Source of the DNA: Candidatus Rifleibacteriota bacterium | GTDB lineage: Bacteria; Muiribacteriota; Ozemobacteria; Ozemobacterales; Ozemobacteraceae | Reading direction: 5' to 3' | NCBI GenBank assembly: GCA_012517355.1 | Contig: JAAYVD010000023.1 | Span: 1 to 64,000 of the forward strand | Length of the DNA: 64,000 bases | Shown here: positions 32,100 to 41,309 of the stretch, one piece after another | Layout: each line of letters opens with the position of its first letter | How positions within the stretch are numbered: position 1 is the stretch's first letter | Program-made: the position numbers and the translations under genes | The notes under the pieces: model-generated | The model's database searches: none | Told to the model about the DNA's origin: nothing | Seen by the model: only the letters and a program-made list of their open reading frames with translations

Positions 32100-34589
32100 C
32101 TATTGTTTCAGGAATTCGAATCGGGACCACTTCTTCCCGACCGACACATGATACCTCTTCGGCTCGTATTTGCCAACATCCCGGATCACGGACAGCGGGG
32201 AGATCCGGCAGGCGGGCCCGTTGTAGAAGACCTCCAGGCTGTGGCAGAAACTCCGTTGGAAATCGTTGGTCACCAGGTTGCCGTCGATCACCAATCCGTG
32301 CCCTGCCGCGGTATAGACCGACGAGTTGGAATAACACGCGGCTTCGATCCGGTGGCATGCCCCGGTGACGTTCAGCGCTCCCTGCCGGGCGATCAGCCCG
32401 AACACCGTTTCCCCTGGGGCACCTTGCCGCTTGACGTCCTTCGTGGCCGTGATGTTGCCCTTCACGACGAGCAGCCCCTTTCCCTTCACCTTGAACTCGG
32501 AACCGGGGGCGTTGCCGATGTTCAGGTTCCCTTTCACATAGGTCACCCCGGTACAGTCGTAGACCCCCCCGGAAAAGCGCTCGGCATCGGCCCAGAACTG
32601 ACCTTCGTCCTCGTAGAAATGGTCCGCCTTCTTGGCATACTGCAGCGTGCTGTAGAGGTTGGCCGGCATGAAGGTGTAGTCGACGGGGTCCCAGCGGCAG
32701 GAACCGTCATAACTCGGAAGGCCGGGCAGACCATACGGCTTTTCCAGATTCTTGTAGTCGATGTACGTCCGGGTGATGTCTTTGGGGGAGCTGTCCTGTC
32801 CTCGTGGATCGACCCGAACCTTGACATTGGCGTGACGCATGTCCAGGTAGGCTTCTCCCTTGAGGCCAAGAGGATACTCGAAGTGGCCATCGCCGAATAG
32901 AAGGGTTGGGGCGGTCAGGGCGTCGCAAAAGTCGAGAAGGTTCTTCAGCGTTTCCACCCCGTAGGGGTTGTACGGAGACCAAACCCGGTTGAGATGCTTG
33001 ACCACCGGGAAATCCACCTCGTGGACGGGGGACTTGTCCTTCCACTGGAACATGGGAACCAGTTGGAAGGGTTTGGCGACGAACTTGTTGCCAGCCAAGG
33101 CATTGTACTCGGTGAGGGTGGGTTCGTCCTTCGTCCCCAGGAAGGTGTTGATCGTCATTTTCCCGTTGGCATTCACCCGAAGCATGCCGGGCACCTGACA
33201 GGTGGAATCGGCCCCTGAACTGCCCCCGCTCAGACCATCCAGGGTGTCGTATTTCTTCTGGGGGATGTGGTGGATGGAGATGGTGGCGATGCCGATCGCC
33301 GGGGTGCTCTCGTTCGGAGGGGCTTCATACCACTTGATGGGAGTGCCGAGGCCCATGGAGAAGTCCTCGTTGACGAGGTCGGAATTGGCCACGAAGAACG
33401 TGTATTCCGGCCCCACCGGCTGGATGTCGGAGACCTTGAACTCACGGTCGGCGATCAGGGTCCGCAGGATGGTCTTTCCGCCGGCCCCCTGGGGTTTGTA
33501 CTCGACCTCGACGGTCACCCGGAGCATCAGGCCTTTCTCCACGACCTGAGGGGGTGAAAAGGGAGAGCCGCCGTTGATCTTGCCCTTGATCGCTCCGGGA
33601 ATGGCGCTGTACCCGTTGTTGGCTGCACTGTTGAACACCGTCGCCCCCCAGTCGCGGCTCAGATCGGTGCTTCCCATGATCATGTCGAGAATGGAGGAAA
33701 GGGCCAGGGGACGGGCCCCGATATCGACGTATTTTTTGAAGACCTCTTCGAAATCGATCTCCTTCGACTCATCGATGTCATGGCCCGGACACTCCACCCT
33801 GATGCGGGCCCGGACCTTGGTGGCCGACAACTTGGTGAGGTACACCGTGGCATCAACCAGGCCGGAGAAGATACCGGCATCGACATCGATCTCATGCTGG
33901 TCCTGGGTGGTCACGTTCAATGGATTCAGAGTCGTGTTGGGGAGGTAGAACTGGAAATCGATGACACCCACCAGTTGGGACAAAGCCCCATAACTCGGGG
34001 CGGTCGGCGTGAGCTTGTCGAGCATCTTGGCGGAATCGCCCTGGGCCGGGGCATGCTTCACCGAGACGGCGGCAACCTGGTAATCGTCTTTCTTCGAGCT
34101 GAAAGCCTCCGCCTGGATCACTTCCACATCGACGTTCAGCTTGGTCACATGGGAGGTGCCTCCCATCTCGGTGATCAGGCTCTGGGCGGCTTCCAGGCCC
34201 TCGGTCGTGGGGTTGGCCACCAGGTCGAACGTGAGAGGCGTGGAATACGGATCGATGTCGAGCGGGACGTTCGCCTTGCCACTGGCGTCGCCAGACTTGA
34301 AGTTGGATGCCCCGTCGAACACCAGAGGATAGCGGAACAAGGGATAGAAGTTCGCCTCGCTGGGATCGTTCATCGTGTCTTTGATCCGCCGGAGAACGAG
34401 TTCGGCGACTGACTCGGCCAGGGCTTCCGCCCGCTTTTCGTTGCTCATGATGCGGGTCGTGAAATGCCGGGCGATGTTCCCCCGGAAAAACCCCAGCACG
34501 ATCACCAGGATGACCGAGATCACCCCGATCACGATCAGGTAGGCCGAACCCTTTCGGAAAGACCGTTGGCGTTCAAAACTCCGGATCAT
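32100..34589 (-). CDS. Large PilX/GspK-like membrane-anchored protein
   Basis: An 829-residue protein with one N-terminal membrane helix (RKGSAYLIVIGVISVILVIVLGFFRG, residues 12-37), then a long extracytoplasmic region. The start resembles PilX/GspK-type minor pilins (basic patch, Gly, helix), although the usual Glu5 is not obvious. The C-terminal 200 residues contain parallel-beta-like strands (VTYVKGNLNIGN, GLLVVKGNITATKD, FGLIARQGALNVTG, HGLVIDGNLVTND), as in polymer-forming or right-handed beta-helix domains. ATG 34589 overlaps the end of the upstream gene by 17 bases and has GGAGAGGG upstream. With the two pseudopilin genes it probably forms a lineage-specific tip complex. Confidence 0.75.
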   Translation of the reverse strand: MIRSFERQRSFRKGSAYLIVIGVISVILVIVLGFFRGNIARHFTTRIMSNEKRAEALAESVAELVLRRIKDTMNDPSEANFYPLFRYPLVFDGASNFKSGDASGKANVPLDIDPYSTPLTFDLVANPTTEGLEAAQSLITEMGGTSHVTKLNVDVEVIQAEAFSSKKDDYQVAAVSVKHAPAQGDSAKMLDKLTPTAPSYGALSQLVGVIDFQFYLPNTTLNPLNVTTQDQHEIDVDAGIFSGLVDATVYLTKLSATKVRARIRVECPGHDIDESKEIDFEEVFKKYVDIGARPLALSSILDMIMGSTDLSRDWGATVFNSAANNGYSAIPGAIKGKINGGSPFSPPQVVEKGLMLRVTVEVEYKPQGAGGKTILRTLIADREFKVSDIQPVGPEYTFFVANSDLVNEDFSMGLGTPIKWYEAPPNESTPAIGIATISIHHIPQKKYDTLDGLSGGSSGADSTCQVPGMLRVNANGKMTINTFLGTKDEPTLTEYNALAGNKFVAKPFQLVPMFQWKDKSPVHEVDFPVVKHLNRVWSPYNPYGVETLKNLLDFCDALTAPTLLFGDGHFEYPLGLKGEAYLDMRHANVKVRVDPRGQDSSPKDITRTYIDYKNLEKPYGLPGLPSYDGSCRWDPVDYTFMPANLYSTLQYAKKADHFYEDEGQFWADAERFSGGVYDCTGVTYVKGNLNIGNAPGSEFKVKGKGLLVVKGNITATKDVKRQGAPGETVFGLIARQGALNVTGACHRIEAACYSNSSVYTAAGHGLVIDGNLVTNDFQRSFCHSLEVFYNGPACRISPLSVIRDVGKYEPKRYHVSVGKKWSRFEFLKQ

Positions 34590-35496
34590 GATAAAAAGCC
34601 CTCTCCGCTTCCTCGATATCCTTGCGCACGGCGGCGGCAATCCTCGCCCGTGACTTGTCCGAGGTGGCGTGTTCCTTCCGCATCCGTTCCTCGATGATCG
34701 AATCGAGGATCCCCAGGTCTTTGGAGGCCCGCAGCAGTTTTCCCCGGTCCTCGAACAGTTTCCGCATCCCCTCGGTCTTCTTCAACCCCAGAGCGCTGAG
34801 GTCCTCTGACTCGACCAGCCCGGCCTGGGCGGTGACCAACTCGATGTAGCGGTCGAGATCCTTGTTCTTGCGGGCGGCCTCGGCCGCGTAATCCAGGGTC
34901 ACATAGCGGGTGACCGGCGTGGACAGCGGATCTTCGAGAGCCTTCTGATACTGCCGCAGGGCCTCCCCATAATCCTTGTTCTCGAAGGCTTTGTGGCCAA
35001 GGTGCAGGGGAAGGATCATCCGCAACCGGTAGACCTCCCTCGTCTCACTGGCCAGGCTCGTGTCCTGGACGTGCTTGAGCCCCCACTCCCGGCTTTCCTC
35101 CATGACGCGCTTGCGGAACCCCTGGATCTCCCGGAACATCGCCTCCAGTTCCGCCTTGGAACTGGTCGTCTGCCGCTCTTCGTCAGAGCCCATCGGCAAA
35201 GGCGCGGGCCCACCAGGGCCACTTCGACCGGGGCGGCCGGCGACGGCGGAACCGGGGCCATGACCGGCACCCGGCGTTCCCGGTCGGCCGTCCCCACCCG
35301 GCGGCGCTTTGCCGCCCGGGCCGCCAGTACCGGTCCCTGTGCCGGTGCGGTGCGCCACCCCCGGCTGGGCCGGGCCTTGCCCGTCGGCCGGCCCCCCGTC
35401 GGAAACGATGGCGTTGGTACAGGACCGGAGCACCAACAGGCCCAGGACCATGCAGACGACCACGACGGTCACGATCGCCCACTTCTGGTCTTCCAT
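34573..35496 (-). CDS. Single-pass membrane protein with Gly/Pro linker and TPR-like helices
   Basis: A 307-residue protein: an N-terminal membrane helix (WAIVTVVVVCMVLGLLVL, residues 6-23), a 75-residue Gly/Pro/Thr-rich linker (about 32-103), then an all-helical region including one clear TPR-like motif (LGHKAFENKDYGEALRQYQKALED). The ATG at 35496 has GAGGAAG upstream. It is the first gene of the pseudopilin set and overlaps the next gene. The topology suggests a bitopic assembly or scaffold factor for the pilin-like apparatus. No specific family recognised. Confidence 0.75.
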   Translation of the reverse strand: MEDQKWAIVTVVVVCMVLGLLVLRSCTNAIVSDGGPADGQGPAQPGVAHRTGTGTGTGGPGGKAPPGGDGRPGTPGAGHGPGSAVAGRPGRSGPGGPAPLPMGSDEERQTTSSKAELEAMFREIQGFRKRVMEESREWGLKHVQDTSLASETREVYRLRMILPLHLGHKAFENKDYGEALRQYQKALEDPLSTPVTRYVTLDYAAEAARKNKDLDRYIELVTAQAGLVESEDLSALGLKKTEGMRKLFEDRGKLLRASKDLGILDSIIEERMRKEHATSDKSRARIAAAVRKDIEEAERAFYHDPEF

Positions 35497-35573
35497 TGCT
35501 TCCTCTCTATTCTATGAAGGGATTCACAAGAGGGTTTCAGGTTTTCCCGGGCAAGACCGGAAGCCCTGCCTCC

Positions 35574-35584
35574 AAACTAGCACA
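35574..35584 (-). promoter_or_regulatory. Extended -10 element before the pseudopilin set
   Basis: On the minus strand TGTGC-TAGTTT (TAGTTT = 35579-35574), the same wording as other extended -10 boxes here. No good -35 is visible. It lies between the TPR/TerB-like gene and the first gene of the set. Confidence 0.45.
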
Positions 35585-35611
35585 GAACGGGCCGGGCGAC
35601 CAGGAGGGGGT

Positions 35612-37441
35612 TCACTTGCCCGGCCGGAAGGAAGCCTCGATGGCGGCCACCTCGTCGGGCATCAGCAGCAGGGCCTCGGCGACCGTCTCCAGGAGCCGCC
35701 GTTCGGAGACCTCCAGGACCTTGTCCTCGAGCGCCTTGGCATACAACCGGCGGTAGAGGGCCGCCGTATCGACCGGGCCGGCCTGCGGGGCCACCTGGCA
35801 GGCGGCCCGCTGCCGGGTCTCGGCCAGGATGGCCTCGAACCGGGCCGGATCGATCAACAGCCGGTCGCGCACCGCCCGCAGGAGTTCCCCCTCCGTGCGG
35901 TCGAGGATGCCGTCGGCCAGGATCTCCTCGAGCAGGATGCGGAACACGCTTTCGACCGTCAACCGCGCCTCCGCCGGGAAGGGGGAGATCGGCCGCGGCA
36001 CCCGGGCCAGGATCCCGGAAAGTGGGCCGGGAACCGGCATCTGGTCCAGGTCCTCGACCAGGTAGGGAGCGAGCACGACCCGGGCCTGGACCCACGACAC
36101 CGTGCCGTCGGGCTGCGTCTGCTTCCACGAGGTGGGTTCGGGCGTGTATTCCAGGACCTCGACGTCCTCCCTGCCCTCGCACCAGGCCACCCGGATGGAC
36201 TCCCCTTCGTCGACCATCACCTTGCGCACCGGCCCGTCCTCCCAGGCGATCCGGTGCTCGCCGGTGAGGACTTCGCCCAGTTCCCAGGGGGTGACCCCCG
36301 TCTCCTGGTCGACCTGGACCCGCACCCCGCCACGGCGGGATTCAACCCGGAGACGGCCCACCAGCCTGAGTTCGCGGGGGACGTTGCCGTGCCTGAGCCC
36401 GGTGAACTTCTCCTGGCACCGTTTGGCCATGTCGGTCAGGCCGGCCCGCCAGAACAGCCTGGCCAGGCCGAACCAGGTCTCGGGCACGCCTGGAAAGGCG
36501 CGATGGATAAACAGGAACACCTGCACCGCCGTCTCGATCGCCCCGCTTTCCAGGGCCGCGTGGGCGCATTGCAGCAGCAGGCGGGGGTTGTCCTGGTCGT
36601 AGCGGGCCGCCTCGGCGAAGTCCCGCAGGGCCTCCTCGCTGCGCCCCAGCCGGCCCAGGACAGTGCCCCGGTTGACGAACCCCGGCAGGCTCTTGGGGTT
36701 GGCGACCAGGGCCTGGTGGGCCGCGGCCAGCCCGGAGTGCGGGTTGGGGTCGATCAGGGCCAGGAAGGCCCAAGGCAGGTCGTAGGTGGGGTCGGTGGCG
36801 GTGGCGGCCAGGTAGCACCCGAGGGGCCAGTCTGGGATGCGGGCGTTTTCCAGGTGCGCCCCGACCACCAAAAGGGCATGGGACCGCCGGCGAAGGTCGC
36901 CGGGGGTGCCGGCGGGGCAGGCGGCCAGATGGTCGCGGATGGGGGCCAGCTGGGGGTTGGCCCAGAGGCCGATCTGCCGGGTGAGGAGCGCCACCCAGGC
37001 CTCGGGGTTCGCCGACGCCTCGGCGACCGGGACGGGGCAGGCCGGCAGGGAAATCGTGCCCTCGGCGGTGAACCGGATGGACGGCGGGTTGGTGGCCAGG
37101 CGAAGGGCCATGGACAGCGACCGCCCGGCTTGGGAAAGGCCGGGGTCGGCCATTTTGGCCAGGTCCTCGGCGATGAACCCGATGTACAGCCCGTGCGGAC
37201 CGGAAGCCAGTTCCGGCCGCTTCTTCAGGTGCTCCATCAGCCGGTCGCCGAGCGCCCGGTAGAACTCGGCCCGGGTCTCCATGTCCCGGGGGCACATGAA
37301 CGAGGCCCGCAGCAGGGTCAGGTAGTCCGGGCGGCGGTCCTCCGCGAAGGCCTCCTCGAAGGCCGCCAGGATTTCCTTCTGCTTCTCCTCTTCGCGCGGG
37401 ATGCGGGTGACCAGGAGCATCCACAGGCTCTCTCTCTTCAT
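35612..37441 (-). CDS. TPR protein with C-terminal TerB-like domain
   Basis: A 609-residue soluble protein. The middle (about 210-360) contains TPR repeats (SLPGFVNRGTVLGRLGRSEE, NPRLLLQCAHAALESGAIE, VPETWFGLARLFWRAGLTD). A beta-rich segment follows (about 370-470). The C-terminus has two helical blocks with acidic loops (ILADGILDRTEGELLRAVRD and KALEDKVLEVSERRLLETVAEAL), typical of TerB-like domains. ATG 37441 has GGAGG close upstream. There is no signal peptide. It lies upstream of the pseudopilin set on the same strand and could belong to the same system, but function is unknown. Confidence 0.75.
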   Translation of the reverse strand: MKRESLWMLLVTRIPREEEKQKEILAAFEEAFAEDRRPDYLTLLRASFMCPRDMETRAEFYRALGDRLMEHLKKRPELASGPHGLYIGFIAEDLAKMADPGLSQAGRSLSMALRLATNPPSIRFTAEGTISLPACPVPVAEASANPEAWVALLTRQIGLWANPQLAPIRDHLAACPAGTPGDLRRRSHALLVVGAHLENARIPDWPLGCYLAATATDPTYDLPWAFLALIDPNPHSGLAAAHQALVANPKSLPGFVNRGTVLGRLGRSEEALRDFAEAARYDQDNPRLLLQCAHAALESGAIETAVQVFLFIHRAFPGVPETWFGLARLFWRAGLTDMAKRCQEKFTGLRHGNVPRELRLVGRLRVESRRGGVRVQVDQETGVTPWELGEVLTGEHRIAWEDGPVRKVMVDEGESIRVAWCEGREDVEVLEYTPEPTSWKQTQPDGTVSWVQARVVLAPYLVEDLDQMPVPGPLSGILARVPRPISPFPAEARLTVESVFRILLEEILADGILDRTEGELLRAVRDRLLIDPARFEAILAETRQRAACQVAPQAGPVDTAALYRRLYAKALEDKVLEVSERRLLETVAEALLLMPDEVAAIEASFRPGK

Positions 37442-37541
37442 GGGCCCTCCGGTTGGTTCGATCGCGCGGGGGAATGCCCCGCCGCTTTCTGTCATGGTAC
37501 ACCGGGCACCCGGGGAATACAAACCGCTCTCCCGGGCCGGG

Positions 37542-37570
37542 TTGCTTCTTCGGGGCCGCCGGGGTATCCT
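37542..37570 (+). promoter_or_regulatory. Predicted ferritin promoter
   Basis: TTGCTT (37542-37547), a 17-base spacer and TATCCT (37565-37570), 50 bases before the ferritin ATG. No Fur-like palindrome is recognised. Confidence 0.55.
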
Positions 37571-37619
37571 TGCCTCCAGCGCGGTTCCGGCGCCCATCGA
37601 CACCCTGAAGGAGACGGAC

Positions 37620-38141
37620 ATGTTGAGCAAGACCATGGCGAAAGCCATCAGCCAGCAGATCACCAAGGAGTTCTATTCGGCCTACCTGTACCTCGGCATG
37701 GGGTCATACTTCGAAAGCGAGACCCTGCCAGGGTTCGCCAACTGGATGCGGATCCAGGCGCAGGAGGAAAGCGCCCACGCGATGATCTTCTTCAACTACC
37801 TGGCCAACCAGGGTCACCGGGCAGATCTCGGCGCCATCGAGGCCCCGCCCCAGGAGTATTCCTCCCCTCTCGACGTCTTCAAAAAGACCCTCGCCCACGA
37901 GCGCGAGGTCACCAAGTCCGTCTATCACCTCATGGAAATCGCGGTGGGGGAAAAGGATTTCGCCACCCAGAAGTTCCTCGACTGGTTCATCACCGAACAG
38001 GTCGAGGAGGAGGCCAACGCCAACACCCTGATCGGCAAGCTCGAGCGCATCAAGAACAGCTCGGAAGGCTTGTTCATGATCGACAACGAACTGAAGACCC
38101 GCGTCTTCACCCTGCCCGCCCCACTCGCCACGGGGGCCTGA
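37620..38141 (+). CDS. ftnA: Ferritin (bacterial non-heme type)
   Basis: A 173-residue four-helix-bundle ferritin that oxidises Fe(II) and stores it as a mineral core. The ferroxidase ligands sit in ITKEFYSAYLYLGM (helix A), QAQEESAHAMIFF (helix B) and ITEQVEEEANANTLIG (helix D). The absence of a heme-binding Met in the bacterioferritin context places it in the FtnA group. ATG 37620 follows AAGGAG by 7 bases. Its own promoter and the divergent neighbour indicate a single-gene unit. In an anaerobe it would protect iron-sulfur enzymes such as the hydrogenase during oxygen exposure. Confidence 0.93.
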   Translation: MLSKTMAKAISQQITKEFYSAYLYLGMGSYFESETLPGFANWMRIQAQEESAHAMIFFNYLANQGHRADLGAIEAPPQEYSSPLDVFKKTLAHEREVTKSVYHLMEIAVGEKDFATQKFLDWFITEQVEEEANANTLIGKLERIKNSSEGLFMIDNELKTRVFTLPAPLATGA

Positions 38142-38144
38142 CCG

Positions 38145-38283
38145 GCTCTGACCCGGCGCCAGACCCTGCCCGCGTCCGACCCTGCCGGCGTCCGACATCG
38201 CCCGGTCCGACCCGGAATCCGCGATGGCTCAGGGAAAGCCGGTCCGCACCACCCGGCAGGGGCGGACACAGGGGTCCGCCCCT
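38145..38283 (+). repeat. Short tandem GTCCGAC repeats and a strong stem-loop
   Basis: Just after the ferritin gene, GTCCGACCCTGCC-like units of about 16-18 bases occur about four times (38155-38215). A perfect 10-bp hairpin follows (38258-38267 with 38274-38283). The hairpin may end the ferritin transcript, but there is no T-run. The rest of 38284-38510 holds only the promoter region of the next gene. Confidence 0.5.
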
Positions 38284-38373
38284 GCGGCGGCCGCAGGCTG
38301 GCTGGCAGCCATTCCGAGGCACCACCGTCTTTCCTCATCGCGGTTCCTCGGTCCGACACCGGTGGTTCCTGGC

Positions 38374-38402
38374 TTGACAGTCCGTGCTATTCTCGGCAGA
38401 AT
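38374..38402 (+). promoter_or_regulatory. Promoter region of the GAF-PAS cyclase gene
   Basis: Two overlapping options: TTGACA (38374-38379) with CAGAAT (38397-38402) at 17 bases, or the extended -10 CGTGC-TATTCT (TATTCT 38388-38393), which matches the recurrent motif. Either gives a leader of about 100 bases. Confidence 0.5.
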
Positions 38403-38510
38403 GACCGGTGGTCGTCGGCCCGGGTTGATGCACCCACAAAGGCACTCCCCGTCTGCCCTGGCCCGCAGCCCGAGACCCGTTATGGGAACCCATTCCTTGC
38501 GGAGGATCTT

Positions 38511-40931
38511 ATGACCGGCGGTGAACCTCCTTCCCCCGCCCCCGTCCCATCCCCCGATCCGGCCGCTGCCGCCCAGACCGGGTCGCACCTGGAGACCATC
38601 GCCACCAGCCGCTTCGACAGCGAGGCCATGGCCGGCACCATCGACAGCCTGCCTCCCACCGAGCGTCGCGCCTTCCTCCATCGCCTGCTCGACACCCTCA
38701 AGGAGCGCAACACCCTCCTCGAGGTCAACGACGAACTAGGCCGCCAGCTCGAACTGGGGCCCCTGATCCAGGCCATCGTCTTCCATATCACCGACATCCT
38801 GCAGGCCGACCGCAGCTCCCTGTTCCTCATCGACCACCGCACCAAGGAACTCTGGTCCAAGGTCGCCCAGGGCCTCCAGTTCTCCGAGATCCGGTTCCCC
38901 ATCACCGTGGGACTGGCCGGTCACGTGGTCCGCTCCGGTGAGACCCTCAACATCGACGACGTCTACACCCACCCCCTGTTCAACCAGGAGATCGACAAGA
39001 AGACCGGCTACCGCACCCGGACCATGCTCTGCATGCCGATCCGCAACCGGGAACGCGCCATCATCGGCGTCGTGCAGGTCATCAACAAGAAGGCCGGCCT
39101 GTTCACGACGCGCGACATCGAGCTCCTCGAGTCGCTCACCCGCATGCTCTCGCTCACCCTCGAAAACGCCATCCTCTACGAGAACGTGCGCAGTTCCCAG
39201 AAGAAGATCGAGGCCCTGCTCAACGTCGCCAACGCCCTCTCCTCCTCGCTCGACCTCCAGAGCCTGATCCAGACCATCATGGGAAAGGCGGCCGAACTGC
39301 TCAACGCCGACCGCTCGACCCTCTTTCTGATCGACAAGGAGACCGACGAGCTGTGGTCGTCGGTGGCCTCCGGGGCCGAGGTCAAGGAGATCCGCTTCCC
39401 CAAGCACCTCGGCATCGCCGGCCGCGTGGCCACCGAAGGGGCAACCCTCAATATCCCCGACGCCTACGAGTATCCCGGCTTCAATCGGGACATCGACAAG
39501 AAGACCGGCTACCGCACCAAGACCATCCTGTGCATGCCGATCCGCGGCATCGACGACCAGGTCATCGGCGTCACCCAGGTCATCAACAAGGCCGCCGGCA
39601 CCTTCGACCGCAACGACGAGGACCTGCTCGGCGCCTTCTCCGCCCAGGCCGCCGTCTCCCTCGAAAACTCGCAGTTGTACCAGAAGACCATCACCATGAA
39701 GAAATATCTCGAGGCGATCCTGGCCTCGCTGACCAACGGCGTCATCACCCTCGACCACAAGCGGCGGGTGGCCAAGGTCAACCCCACCGCCTGCCGCATC
39801 CTGGGCGTGACCGGGGAAGAGGCCCTGCTGGGCCGCCCGGTGGCCGAGGTCCTGGGCCAGGCGAACCAGGGCCTCATCAACGAGGTCGAAAAGGTCTTCG
39901 CCGCCGGCACCCAGAGCGCCCTCTACGACACCGACCTGAAGGTGGCCACGGGCGACAGCCACAGCGTCAACTTCGTGGCGGTTCCCCTGACCGGGGAGGA
40001 AGGAAAGTCGCTCGGCGTCGTCATCGTGCTCGAGGACATCACCAAGGAGAAGCGGGTCAAGTCGAACCTCACCCGCTACATGTCGAAGGACCTCGTCGAG
40101 AAGGTCACCAGCGGCTCCGGCCAACTGGAACTGGGCGGGCAACGCCGCGAGGTCACCATCCTGTTCTCCGACATCCGCAGCTACACGACCCTGACCGAGA
40201 AACTCGGCTCCAACGAGATCGTCGAGATGCTCAACGAGTATTTCTCCTACATGGTCGATGCCATCTTCAAGTTCGACGGGGTGCTCGACAAGTTCATCGG
40301 CGACGCCATCATGGCCGTCTTCGGGGCCCCCGTGCCCCTGCCCGACCACGCCTTCCGGTCGGTCTGCGCCGCCCTCGAGATGAAGAAGGCCCTGGCCACC
40401 TTCAACGCCCAACGGATCGCGGCCGGCAAGGTCCCCATCCAGATCGGCATCGGCATCTCCACCGGCGAGGTGCTGTGCGGCAACATCGGCTCGGCCAAGC
40501 GCATGGAGTACACCGCCATCGGCGACGGGGTGAACCTGTCCTCCCGCCTCGAGTCGGCCACCAAGCTGTACCGCGCCCTCACCCTCCTTTCCGAGTTCAC
40601 CTACGAACAGGTGAAAGGCCGTGTCTTCTGCCGCGAGCTCGATTTCATCAGGGTCAAGGGCAAGAACAAGCCGGTCCGCATCTATGAACTCCTCGGCGAG
40701 ACCGAGGACCAGCTCGACGCCGACCGGCGCCGGTGCGTCGACCTCTACAACCAGGGCCACCGGCTGTTCTTCCGGCGCGAGTTCGCCGCCGCCCACGACC
40801 GCTTCCAGGAGGCCCTGACCCACCACGCCGACGACCTGCCCTCGAGCCTCTACCTCGGCCGCTGCAAGGCCTGCCTCGACCAGCCCCCACCCCCCGACTG
40901 GGACGGCGTCTACGACCTGAAGGAGAAGTGA
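38511..40931 (+). CDS. Cytoplasmic GAF-GAF-PAS class III adenylate/guanylate cyclase
   Basis: 806 residues with no membrane segment. Two tandem GAF domains (about 75-225 and 245-395) both carry an NKFDE-like stretch (NIDDVYTHPLFNQEIDKKTG; PGFNRDIDKKTG) as in CyaB1/CyaB2 and phosphodiesterases. Then a PAS domain (about 400-520), a class III cyclase domain (about 545-705) and a C-terminal TPR-like tail. All catalytic residues are present: metal ligands D554 and D598, K594, T668, N675 and R679. It should therefore work as an ordinary homodimer, a useful contrast to the giant two-domain protein. ATG 38511 has GGAGG upstream. The GAF domains probably bind a cyclic nucleotide for feedback. Confidence 0.93.
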   Translation: MTGGEPPSPAPVPSPDPAAAAQTGSHLETIATSRFDSEAMAGTIDSLPPTERRAFLHRLLDTLKERNTLLEVNDELGRQLELGPLIQAIVFHITDILQADRSSLFLIDHRTKELWSKVAQGLQFSEIRFPITVGLAGHVVRSGETLNIDDVYTHPLFNQEIDKKTGYRTRTMLCMPIRNRERAIIGVVQVINKKAGLFTTRDIELLESLTRMLSLTLENAILYENVRSSQKKIEALLNVANALSSSLDLQSLIQTIMGKAAELLNADRSTLFLIDKETDELWSSVASGAEVKEIRFPKHLGIAGRVATEGATLNIPDAYEYPGFNRDIDKKTGYRTKTILCMPIRGIDDQVIGVTQVINKAAGTFDRNDEDLLGAFSAQAAVSLENSQLYQKTITMKKYLEAILASLTNGVITLDHKRRVAKVNPTACRILGVTGEEALLGRPVAEVLGQANQGLINEVEKVFAAGTQSALYDTDLKVATGDSHSVNFVAVPLTGEEGKSLGVVIVLEDITKEKRVKSNLTRYMSKDLVEKVTSGSGQLELGGQRREVTILFSDIRSYTTLTEKLGSNEIVEMLNEYFSYMVDAIFKFDGVLDKFIGDAIMAVFGAPVPLPDHAFRSVCAALEMKKALATFNAQRIAAGKVPIQIGIGISTGEVLCGNIGSAKRMEYTAIGDGVNLSSRLESATKLYRALTLLSEFTYEQVKGRVFCRELDFIRVKGKNKPVRIYELLGETEDQLDADRRRCVDLYNQGHRLFFRREFAAAHDRFQEALTHHADDLPSSLYLGRCKACLDQPPPPDWDGVYDLKEK

Positions 40932-41059
40932 CCGGCCACCCTTTCCGTCGTCCTCGGGCACGAGGGGGGTGAGGGAACCCCCACCCCCACCAGTGGCCGA
41001 AAGCGCCATCGTTCAAGGCTTTGCCTCCCTCACCCGGTTGTCCTCCAGCCAAGGTCGGT

Positions 41060-41155
41060 TTTTTCCCTGTCCCCTTCCAACCCCGGACTGCCTGACCACG
41101 CCAGGATGCCGGCAACCCTCCCCCCCTTCCCCGTTTCCCCTGCAATCCCGAGGGA
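41060..41155 (-). repeat. Dispersed intergenic repeat, copy 2 (inverted)
   Basis: The reverse complement contains the same core of about 29 bases as at 3047-3078 and similar flanks. It lies in the gene-free gap 40932-41309 between convergent genes. The only other structure noted in that gap is a short hairpin at 41207-41221. Confidence 0.6.
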
Positions 41156-41309
41156 TCCGGCACCACGCCACCGCTCCGCTCATAGAGCCTTCTCCCGAAA
41201 CATCGTCGGGCCCTTGGCCCGGTCGCCCCTCCGAAACCGGCAGGAAATACGCGGTTGTACCAGGACCCGGACTGGGCGGAATACCCTTGCCTCGCCAGCT
41301 CCCCCGACG

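Noticed and set aside
37450-37475. GGTTCGATC resembling a tRNA T-arm
   Set aside because: No matching acceptor, D or anticodon arms in the flanks; the sequence is the upstream region of the TPR/TerB-like gene.
38511-40931. Degenerate cyclase like the giant protein
   Set aside because: All metal, substrate and transition-state residues are present (D554, K594, D598, T668, N675, R679), so it is a normal homodimeric type.
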